Source of the DNA: Gottschalkia acidurici 9a
GTDB lineage: Bacteria; Bacillota; Clostridia; Tissierellales; Gottschalkiaceae
Length of the DNA: 64,000 bases
Reading direction: 5' to 3'
Assembly: GCF_000299355.1 (NCBI RefSeq)
Contig: NC_018664.1
Coordinates: 2,927,993 to 2,991,992 of the forward strand
Shown here: positions 38,592 to 47,617 of the stretch, piece after piece
Layout: every line of letters starts with the position of its first letter
Position numbering within the stretch: position 1 is the stretch's first letter
Made by a program: the position numbers and the translations under genes
The notes under the pieces: generated by a model
What the model was told of the DNA's origin: nothing
Seen by the model: only the letters and a program-made list of their open reading frames with translations
The model's database searches: none

Positions 38592-38764
38592 GTTAGTTTC
38601 CTCCCTTTTAGATTTTTTCACTTAAAATAATATTATTGTGACACCCGTAACATCGTTGTATCCAATTCTTTTGCACGAAAAATCAAAACTAAAACTTATA
38701 TAATAAAAGGATCACTTTTCTGCTGATGCAAATATTGTTGTTATCATATTGTATCGTTATCTAC

Positions 38765-39565
38765 CTAATTAAATATGTCTCTAACTCCACTCATTCCTTC
38801 TCCATATACCTCAAGTATTTCATCGTGAAATTTATCAATCAATTTTATACAATATGCATCATGTTGAACATATTCTTTTGCAAAGTAGGACAATATTTTA
38901 TTTTTAGTATATATAGCAGAAACTTCATTATTGAATAGAACTCCTGCGTGAAGAAATATTTCATCATCAGAAACAATAGTAATCCAACGATGTGCCATGT
39001 CCTCAAGTCTCTCCATTTCAAATCCATGAGGATAAAACTTTTTTAGTCCAGTATCATATTTTTGTTTTTCATCATAGAGAATAACAATGCTCTTTTCAAT
39101 TTTATCAATCTTACTATTAATAATCTCAGTTAACTCAGGATTTAATTCATTTGTCCATATTTGAATATACAGTGATTTTTGTGCCTCTTGAATGATACTC
39201 TGACTTTTTAATAAAACTCTATCATATTCCTGTAGCTCCCAAATCCCCTCATTTTCTACTGGTGAGGTAATATTTGATGCTAAATATTCAAAGGATTTAA
39301 GAGTGTTATTCATTGATTTTCTCGTTAAATCCACAAGTTCCTTTGGAGAAATCGCCTTATAAAAAATACTCTTTCCAGTGTTGAATGATTCTAACACACC
39401 TCTACTTAATAATACCTCTATGTGATTATATATCTTTGATCTTGGAACTCCTGAATGCTTACTTATTTCATATCCTGTACATTTTCCATGCTTCAATAGA
39501 GTCGTATAAACCTTTGCTTCTGATTCAGTAAATTTCATTTGCTTTAAATCATCAATTAAAGACAT
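38765..39565 (-). CDS. TrmB-family transcriptional regulator
   Basis: 266 residues. The N-terminal winged helix (FTESEAKVYTTLLKHGKCTGYEISKHSGVPRSKIYNHIEVL) is characteristic of TrmB; the C-terminal half (RVLLKSQSIIQEAQKSLYIQIW, DDEIFLHAG) is the sugar- or effector-binding region. AGGAGG 8 bases before the ATG. A palindrome lies 28 bases upstream. It probably controls the dehydrogenase and transporter genes that follow. Confidence 0.85.
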   Translation of the reverse strand: MSLIDDLKQMKFTESEAKVYTTLLKHGKCTGYEISKHSGVPRSKIYNHIEVLLSRGVLESFNTGKSIFYKAISPKELVDLTRKSMNNTLKSFEYLASNITSPVENEGIWELQEYDRVLLKSQSIIQEAQKSLYIQIWTNELNPELTEIINSKIDKIEKSIVILYDEKQKYDTGLKKFYPHGFEMERLEDMAHRWITIVSDDEIFLHAGVLFNNEVSAIYTKNKILSYFAKEYVQHDAYCIKLIDKFHDEILEVYGEGMSGVRDIFN

Positions 39566-39592
39566 ATTAACCCTCCTATATTTTACACTCTA

Positions 39593-39621
39593 AATAGTAG
39601 CTACCTTTGGTAACTACTATT
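39593..39621 (-). promoter_or_regulatory. Operator candidate upstream of trmB
   Basis: AATAGTAGCTACC and GGTAACTACTATT form a near-perfect dyad around TTT, just before the regulator start. Suggests autoregulation. Confidence 0.5.
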
Positions 39622-39689
39622 CTATATTACTTACAAATCAATTGTCAATATTTTATTTGAGTTTCTGAAAAGAGCAGGAGAGAGATGCT

Positions 39690-40015
39690 ATATGGCAATT
39701 AAGAAGTGGTATAGACGACCATGATTCCGCGTAAAGGTTCCACTTCTGTGAAAGACGGAGAACGTGCTTTGATTCCGATTAATACGCAGGATTGCAGTAT
39801 AATCTGCATAGGGAAGCGTAATGAAGACTGGAACGGTTCTACTCCACGCGGTGCAGGCCGGCTGATGAGTCGATCTAAAGTGAAACAAAGTATAAACTTT
39901 GACACAATTTATGGCATCCATGGAGGAGATTTATTTTACCACGATCAATCAGGTAACCATAGATAAATCTCCTTTTGCACATAAACCAATGGAAGAAAGA
40001 ATGACCAACATTTTA
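39690..40015 (+). pseudogene. C-terminal remnant of an RtcB-family RNA ligase, frameshifted
   Basis: One frame reads IPRKGSTSVKDGERALIPIN, then GNGNEDW-like and GAGRLMSRSKVKQ, as in RtcB (RKGA, GAGRxMSR). Near 39905 the match shifts frame and continues MEEIYFTTINQVTIDKSPFAHKP. The N-terminal two thirds are missing and the end is replaced. The base composition is less AT-rich than neighbours, so it was probably acquired. Confidence 0.75.
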
Positions 40016-40264
40016 TTCTGTAATAGAGCAACTATTTATCAGCTAAAGGTTCTTTGGTGGTTGCTGTCGGAGACAGAGTCTTATAAATAAAGAGGCTGTT
40101 CCGTATAGAATTTATCTTCTATGACGAACATCCCCTATTTTTATGCCCCTATTATATATTAAGTTATTAAACCCTTTGCTATTTTACTCACTATTAATGT
40201 TATTATAATTGTTGTGATTTGCACATTTAAACATGGTATTTTTATTACTAGTTTCTTTTTAAGG

Positions 40265-40288
40265 TCACTTATGATATGGTTCACCGTA
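40265..40288 (-). repeat. rlmH-type att repeat D
   Basis: Plus strand TCACTTATGATAT-GGTTCACCGTA, encoding EPYHK-stop in reverse. It is followed by GAAGGAGGCCTTTTT, the conserved end motif also seen after repeat G. Left end of the McrBC segment. Confidence 0.82.
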
Positions 40289-40522
40289 ACGGGTATGAAG
40301 GAGGCCTTTTTCTATGAAAATTAATTCTAATCAGAAGTTTGTATCTATGATATTATACCAGCATCACAGAATTACTATAAAATCTATACTAACAAGAAGT
40401 AAAACAATAAATTATTAGGAAGGTTAAGTAGTATGCCTTGTAGAATAATGCAATCAGGTGAAGAAAATAACAGGAAATATTATGAGTTTAAATATTAACT
40501 ATAAAGGAGGAAATTTTAGACT

Positions 40523-41023
40523 ATGAGTAATGAATTAGAAAAAGATAAAGAATATTTAGAGCCAATACCAGTACATGCTGTTATGGCTAAGTTATTTGCC
40601 CATCTTTCAAAAGAAGTAGTTGAGCGCTTTGGAGATGAAGGTCGTGAAGCAATCAGAGAAGGTGTTAGAAAGTTTGGAGAAGAAAGAGGAAAAGGTATAG
40701 CTAAAAGAGCTGAATTAGCTGGTCAAACCAATGAAATTGAAAATTACCTTTCTAACTATGACATGGGTAAAAGTGACCACTTTGAATGTAAAAGTATTTA
40801 TAAAGAAAACGAGTTAGAGTTAACATATACTAAGTGTCTTATTGGAGAACAGTTTTTAAAAGATGGTATGGAAGAGTATGGTATGATATATTGTAAAAAT
40901 ATAGATCCCGCTCTAGCTAGAGGATTTAATCCTGATGTAGAAGTCAAGCATAATAAGTTTTTAATAAAAGATGGGATATGTCAGTTCTGTTTTAAAATGA
41001 AAGATAGTATTGCAGACAAGTAA
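40523..41023 (+). CDS. L-2-amino-thiazoline-4-carboxylic acid hydrolase family protein
   Basis: 166 residues, cytoplasmic. Matches the ATC-hydrolase-like family by YLEPIPVHAVMAKLFAHLSKEV and the conserved ECKSIYKENELELTYTKCLIGE and ARGFNPDVEVKHNKFLIKDG. Named for an enzyme of cysteine formation from a thiazoline; most members in Firmicutes are uncharacterised. AAGGAGG is 12 bases before the ATG, a long gap. Monocistronic, just inside att repeat D. Confidence 0.75.
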   Translation: MSNELEKDKEYLEPIPVHAVMAKLFAHLSKEVVERFGDEGREAIREGVRKFGEERGKGIAKRAELAGQTNEIENYLSNYDMGKSDHFECKSIYKENELELTYTKCLIGEQFLKDGMEEYGMIYCKNIDPALARGFNPDVEVKHNKFLIKDGICQFCFKMKDSIADK

Positions 41024-41044
41024 ATATATAGTGTCTAAGTGAAT

Positions 41045-41260
41045 TTAAAAACAGAGGGCTAAAAGATTTAATGATATGTATTTAAAGTTTTCTAAATTAA
41101 CTCCTACCATCATATAAGCAGCTTTGCTTTTAATCTGTCTGTCTTCTCTAGCCTTGTAGTGAATAGCATCCATAAATACAACAGGATCTCCCTTATCAAG
41201 AGGTCTATTTTTCCATTCTTTTATATATGGTATTACACTATCAGTCATCTTACTTATCAT
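41045..41260 (-). mobile_element. IS256-family transposase fragment
   Basis: The 71-codon frame MTDSVIPYIKEWKNRPL, then VVFMDAIHYKAREDRQIKSK and YMMVGVNLE, is the catalytic-core segment of IS256 transposases (DAIHYK). Both ends are missing and no inverted repeats are seen, so it is dead. Confidence 0.85.
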
Positions 41261-41310
41261 TTAACCAAAGATACAAATTACTTGTATTAAATTTGAACTA
41301 GTAACAATGG

Positions 41311-41345
41311 AAAATATCCCTCGAATGATGAATCGAGGGATATTT
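41311..41345 (-). terminator. Terminator after mcrC
   Basis: AAATATCCCTCGA / TCGAGGGATATTT, 8-base loop, 29 bases past the mcrC stop. Confidence 0.85.
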
Positions 41346-41373
41346 CATATACAAATAAAGCAACTTTATAAAA

Positions 41374-42420
41374 CTATGCAAAAAATTGATTGGCATATGC
41401 TAGTAGGTTCTCCTTTATACCGCTAAAATCTTGTTGTAAATCAAGAGATACAACAAAAACTTGATTACCTTTAATATTATAAATATGGTTAGGTTGATTT
41501 ATTGCGGTTGTTTTCGCATAAAGTAACATTCCTGCAACTATTTCATTCGGTTCTTCTCTCCAATTATTTATGTATGTAAATATTTGATAAAGATTACTGG
41601 ATATTTGTTTTGAAGCTCCTGCTTTAAACCTTGCTACCATATTCTCCGAATAAAATTTCGTATCCACAATCAATGTTTTTTTATCTTTTTGAAGTACAAG
41701 GTCTGTTTGCATAATAGGTAATTCCTCTATAAATCCATCATCCACACTCCACTGAATTTGAGGACGGGATACACTATATTTTGTTTCTCTTTTAAAAAAT
41801 GCAAAGATGAACTTTTCATATAAAGATGATAATCTTTGTTCATCTTTAACCTCTTTTATCGTTTGAGATGCAGAGCTTTCATCAAATAATAACTGCTCAT
41901 AAAGATATCTGCACGTATCTACAATAAATTGATAACGAATATTTTGACGGCTATATCTAACGTTTTTCCATAGCTTCAAATCTAGCTCTACATCTGATAT
42001 CTCTGTAAAATAAGGTAGCAAACTGTAAAACAATCTACGCTTTTTCTGACTTATTTTATTTAAATGCGATAGGTAAACGAGTGTCGCCTTAATAATTTGA
42101 TTTAACAATATATTTTCACAAAACTCATCATAAATAACCGCAACTTTTTTATTTACCAATGCGTTTTTCTTTATAGTAGAATTAATATCAATTTTCCCCT
42201 TAATAACATTGGAATTCTCTTCAACGCTTATATAATCTTTACTTAATCCTCCTCGAATCAAAACAGGTATACCAATTGATAGGATTTCTGTGTAAAGATC
42301 GTTGACGTTCTTAAACTTTTCTGTTCCGATTTGTTTGTACTCGGAAAGATTTAACGTTCGATATGCATAAGAAAGCATATAGTATATATTCCGAATTGGA
42401 ATACTATTATTTTTCTCCAT
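41374..42420 (-). CDS. mcrC: McrC, nuclease subunit of McrBC
   Basis: 348 residues. The N-terminal part (IPIRNIYYMLSYAYRTLN) binds McrB; the C-terminal PD-(D/E)XK nuclease shows QTDLVLQKDKKTLIVDTKFY. McrBC cuts DNA containing modified cytosine. Its start overlaps the end of mcrB by 14 bases, so the pair is coupled. The gene is intact, but its partner carries a nonsense codon. It lies in a cassette between att repeats D and C. Confidence 0.9.
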   Translation of the reverse strand: MEKNNSIPIRNIYYMLSYAYRTLNLSEYKQIGTEKFKNVNDLYTEILSIGIPVLIRGGLSKDYISVEENSNVIKGKIDINSTIKKNALVNKKVAVIYDEFCENILLNQIIKATLVYLSHLNKISQKKRRLFYSLLPYFTEISDVELDLKLWKNVRYSRQNIRYQFIVDTCRYLYEQLLFDESSASQTIKEVKDEQRLSSLYEKFIFAFFKRETKYSVSRPQIQWSVDDGFIEELPIMQTDLVLQKDKKTLIVDTKFYSENMVARFKAGASKQISSNLYQIFTYINNWREEPNEIVAGMLLYAKTTAINQPNHIYNIKGNQVFVVSLDLQQDFSGIKENLLAYANQFFA

Positions 42421-44512
42421 CGTAACAACCTCTTAGTCGCACAGCCCAATCGTTTGCTTTCTGTTCATCATCAAACCAATACTCGAATAACTGTGGAATA
42501 ATTTCATATTCTATTACTTCCTCTACACGATTTAGAGTATCTACTTTATAAGAACTCCCTACAAAATAACTATGACCAATTTGAAAGCCTGTCCCTAACT
42601 CTTCCGTTATTCCGTTATTTAAGCTTCTAATTTCATCAATAACACGATTTAAAACTTCCGGATTATCTAATTCGTTTACATACGACTTAAATGTATCATT
42701 TTGGAACGCTGGTTTAATTTCAAAAAACGAAAATCTCCTTCTAAGTGCATAGTCTAATAAAGCTAAGCTTCTATCTGCCGTATTCATCATTCCAATAATG
42801 TATAAATTCGAGGGTACAGAGAATTTATCATTAGAATAAAGGAGATTAATATGCATGTCTCGCTTATCATCCTCGATAAGCATCATTAATTCTCCAAATA
42901 TTTTACTCATATTCCCTCTATTAATTTCGTCAATAATAAAAAAGTAATCTCTTTCCGGATCTCGTGCTGCTTTTCTTGCAAATTTTACAAACGGACCTTG
43001 TTTCAGTTCAAATCCTTCTCCTTCAGCTTTTGGACGGAATCCTTCAATGAAATCCTCATAACTATAGCTTTGATGGAACTGAACCATATGAATACGTGTT
43101 TCATCTTTTTCTCCCATCATCACGTGTGCTAATCGTTTAGAAATGAATGTTTTACCTACACCTGGTGCACCTTTTAAAATAAGATTCTTCTTATTTTCAA
43201 GTAAAGAAATTAGACGTTCAAGTTCCTGCCTTTCAATAAAAACCTCCGAAAGAAATTCATCAGTAGTAAAGGATTCATTTTCTTGTATAGTGGGCTTAGA
43301 TTCAATAAAGCGAATGTAATAGTCGATTGAACTACCAGATATACCTTTATATTTTTTGTAAGATTCATCTGATAAAACGATAGCTTTCAACTGTTTTTGC
43401 TGCTCAATATCTGTTTCTCCAAAAATTGAAACGTCAAAATGACGCTCTATATCCCTTAACGCATTTACTTTTTGAGTAACTGTTTTATCGTTCAAGCTAA
43501 CTCCTATATCAGTAACTTGATTGGATAACCAAGTTCGAAATTCATTTACTTCAGCATCTTTTGGATCAATAAAACCTCCATTTATTACTTGCTCAATTTC
43601 TTGAATAAAACTTGGATAAGAATTAAGGCATGTTAACGTTTTTTGAGCAAAAGTCTGATGAATTTCTCACTTTCCAACTTGATGCCACTCTACTTTTCTT
43701 CTATGTTTATGCTCTGATGCTGCCTCATCGAAGTAGTAATCTCCTGTAACAATTCCGCGCGCTATAATTCTTTTAGTTCCTTCTTTTGCATACACAATGT
43801 CCCCTATTTGAATTTCACGATAGAAATCCCACACAGCCTTTGTATCATTAATAGGGCGCACTCCATCTGACCTTTGCTCAGTTATTTTTCTCTCAACAGC
43901 TTCCTTTGAGTCATAGTTTTTCAAATCCCCTAAATAATCCCAACCGACTGTAATCATATCTTCTGTCTGAAACTGATTCCACAGCCTCGATTGTTCACCT
44001 GCAGAAATTAGCCAATAATTAATGCTGTTATCAATCTCACCTTCCTGATTCGCAATTTTTTTCTCCTTTTTAGGATAAGTTAAAGTAGAATTTTCATCAT
44101 AATATAAAAATATTAAATATGATCGCATTAAAACGCCCCAGTCAGGTATCCCACCTAAATTGCTAGGCTTACTTCTTTCACCGCGATTAAATTCATCTTC
44201 TGCATATCTTTTTCTAAATTGAAGCCTTGTTGTACCATACTTTTCGGGATATCGTGGTGTACTTTTACCAGTTACTAATCTCTCAATATCCTCATCACTT
44301 TGTTCCGTCATTTGTTGGTAGATATTTTTAAACTCCGAGTATGTTTGGTAATCAAAGAAATTTTCCTTATAGCTGCTAGCTAATCCATACTTCTCTAGCA
44401 GGTATCCGAGTTTTTCAAGATATGGCGTGTACCAGCTACCTGTTAATTCCCCTAAATTTTCCGTAACCCAAGCTCTATATTTTTCTTTTCGAATATTCGA
44501 AACGATGCTCAT
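42407..44512 (-). pseudogene. mcrB: McrB with EVE-like N-terminal domain, split by one TGA codon
   Basis: One reading frame of 702 codons runs through this region with a single stop, TGA at 43667-43669, at the position of a Trp in VEWHQVGK-W-EIHQTF. Residues 1-281 hold an EVE-like domain (WLISAGEQSRLWNQF, GDIVYAKEGTKRIIARG). The rest is AAA+ GTPase: Walker A LKGAPGVGKTF, FFIIDEINRGN, and MNTADRSLALLDYALRRRF. A 362-residue product could restart at TTG 43495, which has AGGAG 5 bases upstream, keeping the motor. The system is either crippled, works without its recognition domain, or uses read-through. Confidence 0.85.
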
Positions 44513-44759
44513 AACACACCCCCAAAAATAAAGTTATTTCATTAAATTAGATCACTGTACTACTTTAAAATTAAATTTATTTAACAGTTTGGTTCCTTAT
44601 TATACCTAGATGATAGTATGCTCTAAACAAATCGTTTTAGAAAAGCGCCTTAGTAATCATTGCTTTTTAAAACTTTGTATTTCTTTTATTTATAATAATT
44701 ATTAGTAAACTCAATAGTGATATTACAAGAGTAATTAATATAGGATTAAAAATCCTCCT

Positions 44760-44783
44760 TTATTTATGGTACGGTTCACCGTA
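44760..44783 (-). repeat. rlmH-type att repeat C
   Basis: Plus strand TTATTTATGGTAC-GGTTCACCGTA. Over 21 bases it differs from the present rlmH end at only two positions, the closest of all copies. The dyad TACGGTTCACCGTA is perfect. The remainder of 44513-44866 holds no gene. Confidence 0.85.
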
Positions 44784-44812
44784 TTTCTTTAACTGCAATT
44801 TATACCTAAATA

Positions 44813-44852
44813 AACTAGAACACCATACTTAACATATCTCTGGTGTTCTAGT
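44813..44852 (-). terminator. Terminator after the zinc-ribbon gene
   Basis: ACTAGAACACCA / TGGTGTTCTAGT, 16-base loop, just beyond the stop at 44867. Confidence 0.7.
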
Positions 44853-44866
44853 CCAAATAATTATCC

Positions 44867-45139
44867 TTACTTAAAAGCCATCCATGACCTTTCTCCAGTT
44901 TTCAAGTAGTCATCAAGTTCTGCATCTGTCTGAAATTGCCATAAGTCAACATTAGTCACTGCACTTCCCCCTAATTTCTTGTGAACATACTCACATAATA
45001 CAGTATCACATACTCCTTTATGAACAGTAATTCCCTTATAATACTCTTTATTTAATCTTACTATTACAGCAAGGTCTTCTTGTCTGTCAACTGGCTTCTT
45101 ACAAACTTCACAAATATATTCTTTACCCAACTCTAACAC
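44867..45139 (-). CDS. Small zinc-ribbon protein of unknown function
   Basis: 90 residues. A CEVC pair near residue 10 and a later GVCDTVLC could bind one zinc. The C-terminus QFQTDAELDDYLKTGERSW is acidic. The start is ATG 45139; a GGGTG-type ribosome site is weak. No family recognised. It sits between att repeat C and the recombinase remnant, so it may be cassette cargo. Confidence 0.55.
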   Translation of the reverse strand: MLELGKEYICEVCKKPVDRQEDLAVIVRLNKEYYKGITVHKGVCDTVLCEYVHKKLGGSAVTNVDLWQFQTDAELDDYLKTGERSWMAFK

Positions 45140-45298
45140 CCCTATCTTTCATTTTATATAATCTAACTAAATAATAGATGCTAAGGAATACTATGTCAAC
45201 CTTTGAAAATATTAAATTATCTATTGTTAAAACCTTTTTTATTCTATTGCTAAAATTAATTTAATATCAGCTTAATATAAATAGCTATATTATTTTAT

Positions 45299-45568
45299 CT
45301 ATATCGCTATTCTAAAAACAAAATTAGGGGAACTCTCATCTGAGAGTTCCCCTAATTCACCTTTATTTGAGTAGCTATCTATTATTCTAGTTATAGCCTG
45401 ATTAAAGTGTATGTGAATTTTTTTAATTTTACCACCTTCAACAGTTATCTTTTCTACTAGTATTTTTAGAAATAGCTTTCTTTGTTCTGGTTTCGCTTTA
45501 CTTATTAATTGATTAAAGTTATTTATAGCAGTTTTTACTGCTTTATAAGGTATTTCATGTAGTTTCAT
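45299..45568 (-). pseudogene. C-terminal remnant of a large serine recombinase
   Basis: The frame FNQLISKAKPEQRKLFLKIL, then VEKITVEGGKIKKIHIHFNQ, matches the end of large serine recombinases of clostridial elements. The catalytic domain with its Ser and the zinc/coiled-coil regions are missing. A perfect palindrome (45326-45357) overlaps the last codons and may serve as terminator. Whether it was the cassette's own recombinase is an inference. Confidence 0.6.
45326..45357 (-). terminator. Palindrome at the end of the recombinase remnant
   Basis: TTAGGGGAACTCTCA pairs with TGAGAGTTCCCCTAA around TC. It lies within the final codons of the remnant, so it is protein coding and hairpin at once. 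Confidence 0.5.
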
Positions 45569-45607
45569 GGTTTGTTAGTTACGTATAAATCGAATAATTT
45601 TTATCCA

Positions 45608-45656
45608 ACTATAATGTTATAATTTAATTAATCCGTTATTTACGGATTTCATAGGA
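45608..45656 (+). promoter_or_regulatory. Promoter and operator of the XRE regulator
   Basis: A TATAAT-like box at about 45611 is followed by the dyad ATCCGTTATTTACGGAT (45631-45647) and then AGGAGG. This position fits autorepression by the XRE protein. Confidence 0.55.
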
Positions 45657-45664
45657 GGAATATT

Positions 45665-46021
45665 ATGATTGGTAAAAGAATTAAGGAACTTAGGGTAGAT
45701 TATGGATTGTCTTTAAAACAATTATCTGAGAGAATTGATATATCTATATCATTCTTAAGTGATATTGAAAATAATAGGAGTAATCCCTCTTTAGATAGGC
45801 TTAAGGATATAGCTAAAGGGCTAAATACTACTGTTTCTTATCTTATTGGAGAAAGTGAAAATTCTTTTGTGCTAAAAGATACTTTACTTAATGATGATGA
45901 AATACAGAAAATTCTAAAGGAGCTTTCTTGTTTGGATTATTGGAGTAGTGAGGATAAAAAGGAGCTGTTATATTATCTAAGGGCTAAAAATTTTATTGTA
46001 AAGTCTAATAATAGAAAGTAG
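45665..46021 (+). CDS. XRE-family helix-turn-helix regulator
   Basis: 118 residues. Residues 1-60 are a Cro/CI-type domain (RIKELRVDYGLSLKQLSERI, SFLSDIENNRSNPSLDRL). The C-terminal part is helical and may dimerise. GGAGG 7 bases before the ATG, with a dyad operator in the leader. It stands divergent to the recombinase remnant and in the cassette with the type IIG system; it may act as control protein of either. Confidence 0.85.
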   Translation: MIGKRIKELRVDYGLSLKQLSERIDISISFLSDIENNRSNPSLDRLKDIAKGLNTTVSYLIGESENSFVLKDTLLNDDEIQKILKELSCLDYWSSEDKKELLYYLRAKNFIVKSNNRK

Positions 46022-46052
46022 CATAATTAGCTAACAATTGTATCTCTTAATA

Positions 46053-46094
46053 TATAAAATCTCCTATTCTTTCTATTAAGGTAGGGGATTTTAT
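46053..46094. terminator. Bidirectional terminator between XRE gene and the 120-aa gene
   Basis: ATAAAATCTCCTA / TAGGGGATTTTAT with a 16-base loop and T-runs both ways, between two convergent genes. Confidence 0.75.
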
Positions 46095-46113
46095 CGAATT
46101 TTTAATCTCATTT

Positions 46114-46476
46114 CTAATCTACTATTGAATCTATTATTTTTTCTGGAACAATTGGTATAGGCATTATTATAGAAACTCCGAAGTCATTATTACAAAGAAT
46201 GAGTGCATTTATCCAGTCATTATTATTTTCTACTTTTATTCTATCTACATATTCATAAATCGTATCATTTATATCTATGTGAATATCTTTTAACTTCTTA
46301 AACTCATCTTTTGATTCAATTATTAATATATATCCTCCAATATCATAATCTATATCTCTACATTCTCCATACTCAGTATCAAGAATAGTTGCTACGTCTT
46401 TAATTACTTTAATCACTTCTTCTGGTAGGTTTTTCTGTATATATTTTATATCTCTAACATGACCTATCTTAAACAT
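46114..46476 (-). CDS. Uncharacterised 120-aa acidic protein
   Basis: Starts at ATG 46476 with AGGAGAGG 5 bases upstream; the frame is open 30 codons further up without a ribosome site. Sequence is soluble and acidic, opening MFKIGHVRDIKYIQKNLPEE. I recognise no family. It is the last of a row of same-strand genes after the type IIG enzyme and DUF1643 gene, so it may be an accessory of that defence module. Confidence 0.6.
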   Translation of the reverse strand: MFKIGHVRDIKYIQKNLPEEVIKVIKDVATILDTEYGECRDIDYDIGGYILIIESKDEFKKLKDIHIDINDTIYEYVDRIKVENNNDWINALILCNNDFGVSIIMPIPIVPEKIIDSIVD

Positions 46477-46569
46477 TATTACCTCTCCTTTAGTTTTAGA
46501 GTGTTTGTGTTTTACCGTTTTTTCGGCTCGAAAGTTTCGTGTTTCCTTTCCCTTACCAAGAGGCAAAGA

Positions 46570-46605
46570 AAGCCCAAGAAAGCTGTTTTAATGGCTCTCT
46601 TGGGC
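46570..46605 (-). terminator. Terminator at the end of the DUF1643 gene
   Basis: AGCCCAAGAAAGC pairs with GGCTCTCTTGGGCT; the T-run follows on the minus strand. Confidence 0.7.
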
Positions 46606-47165
46606 TATTTGTTTTCCTCTTCTTGCTTTTCTTCCATCTCCAGACTTATCTTTTTCAGATTCCATCCAAACCTTATTTGTGGTGCTAATGGATGAAATCC
46701 TGCTCTTCCAATACTATCTTCTATGATGTAAAACTTATCTTTATGCTCTTCTAATAGTTTTAGTACTTCTTCTTGTCTTTCTTTTATCTTTTTATTATTC
46801 TCATCAACCTTTCCCCAAGCAATAATTATGCTATCAACTTTTATAGCAGATTTTAGTATTTGGCTGTCATTTTCTCCATCTACCAAGCCATCTGTATTGT
46901 CTTTTGTACTTATTCTAATATTTATTTTTGAAAATATATTAACTATATCAACTGAACCAAATTCTAATTTAGAAAGATTATTTACTACATACATAGTAGT
47001 ATGGTCTATTATTAGTCCATCAGCAGAACTAGGATTAATCATTATAACCATAGACTTTTTCTTGTTTTTATCCCATTCTTTTCTTAGAAGATATCTATGT
47101 AACCTATCTCCTGAAAATATAGCTTCTGTTCTTATTATACTTTTTTCTGTAGCTAGCAAATCCAA
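46605..47165 (-). CDS. DUF1643 family protein
   Basis: 186 residues. DUF1643 marks: RYLLRKEWDKNKKKSMVIMINPSSAD, then DHTTMYVVNNLSKLEFGSVDIVNIF, and IIAWGK. The reaction is unknown; members often sit beside restriction or phage-defence genes, as here, 450 bases after a type IIG enzyme. The start ATG at 47165 follows the upstream 124-aa gene by 15 bases, so they form an operon. Confidence 0.85.
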   Translation of the reverse strand: MDLLATEKSIIRTEAIFSGDRLHRYLLRKEWDKNKKKSMVIMINPSSADGLIIDHTTMYVVNNLSKLEFGSVDIVNIFSKINIRISTKDNTDGLVDGENDSQILKSAIKVDSIIIAWGKVDENNKKIKERQEEVLKLLEEHKDKFYIIEDSIGRAGFHPLAPQIRFGWNLKKISLEMEEKQEEENK

Positions 47166-47180
47166 TCATCCCCTTATGAC

Positions 47181-47555
47181 TTATAAGCTATTTATAAACC
47201 TTTTTCTGACGTCTGATGAATCTTTTCTTTTTTCAAGTTGTATTTGTAAAATCTTTCTAAATATTTCTTCTTTCATATATATTCTAATTGTAACTAATCT
47301 AACATTGAAGTTTTTTGTTAAAATCCACACTATCCCAAGATTACATATTCCAATATCTACAACTTCAAATTTCATCATGTTTTCCATACCTAATTCATAA
47401 GCAAATTCTATTATATTGTCACACATTTTTATCTGTGAAATTATATTGCCTAAAGTGCCTACTTTAAATAATCTTCTATTGAAGTAACTTTCAACTTCAT
47501 CATTACTAGACAATTTACAATTAATGAATAAAGATTCTCTATTAATTACTTTCAT
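47181..47555 (-). CDS. Uncharacterised 124-aa protein upstream of DUF1643
   Basis: Start ATG 47555 with AAGGAGG 6 bases upstream. The frame extends to 47594, but that ATG falls in the terminator of the preceding gene. No signal or membrane helix. It contains EESYFNRRLF-like and KKRKDSSDVRKRF basic ends. Co-transcribed with DUF1643. No family recognised. Confidence 0.6.
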   Translation of the reverse strand: MKVINRESLFINCKLSSNDEVESYFNRRLFKVGTLGNIISQIKMCDNIIEFAYELGMENMMKFEVVDIGICNLGIVWILTKNFNVRLVTIRIYMKEEIFRKILQIQLEKRKDSSDVRKRFINSL

Positions 47556-47575
47556 TTGTATCCTCCTTAAATAAT

Positions 47576-47615
47576 AAAAAACCCCAATCCACATATTAAT
47601 GGATTGAGGTTTTTT
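47576..47615 (-). terminator. Terminator after the type IIG gene
   Basis: AAAAAACCCCAATCCA / TGGATTGAGGTTTTTT, 8-base loop, 2 bases past the stop. Confidence 0.88.
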
Positions 47616-47617
47616 AC

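Noticed and set aside
38640..38665. Possible additional att copy (TTGTGACACCCGTAAC)
   Set aside because: It matches only short pieces of the consensus and needs gaps.
40432..40497. 21-codon frame (MPCRIMQSGEENNRKYYEFKY) before the ATC-hydrolase-like gene
   Set aside because: A plausible ribosome site exists, but it is too short and unrecognised to call; it may be leader debris near att repeat D.
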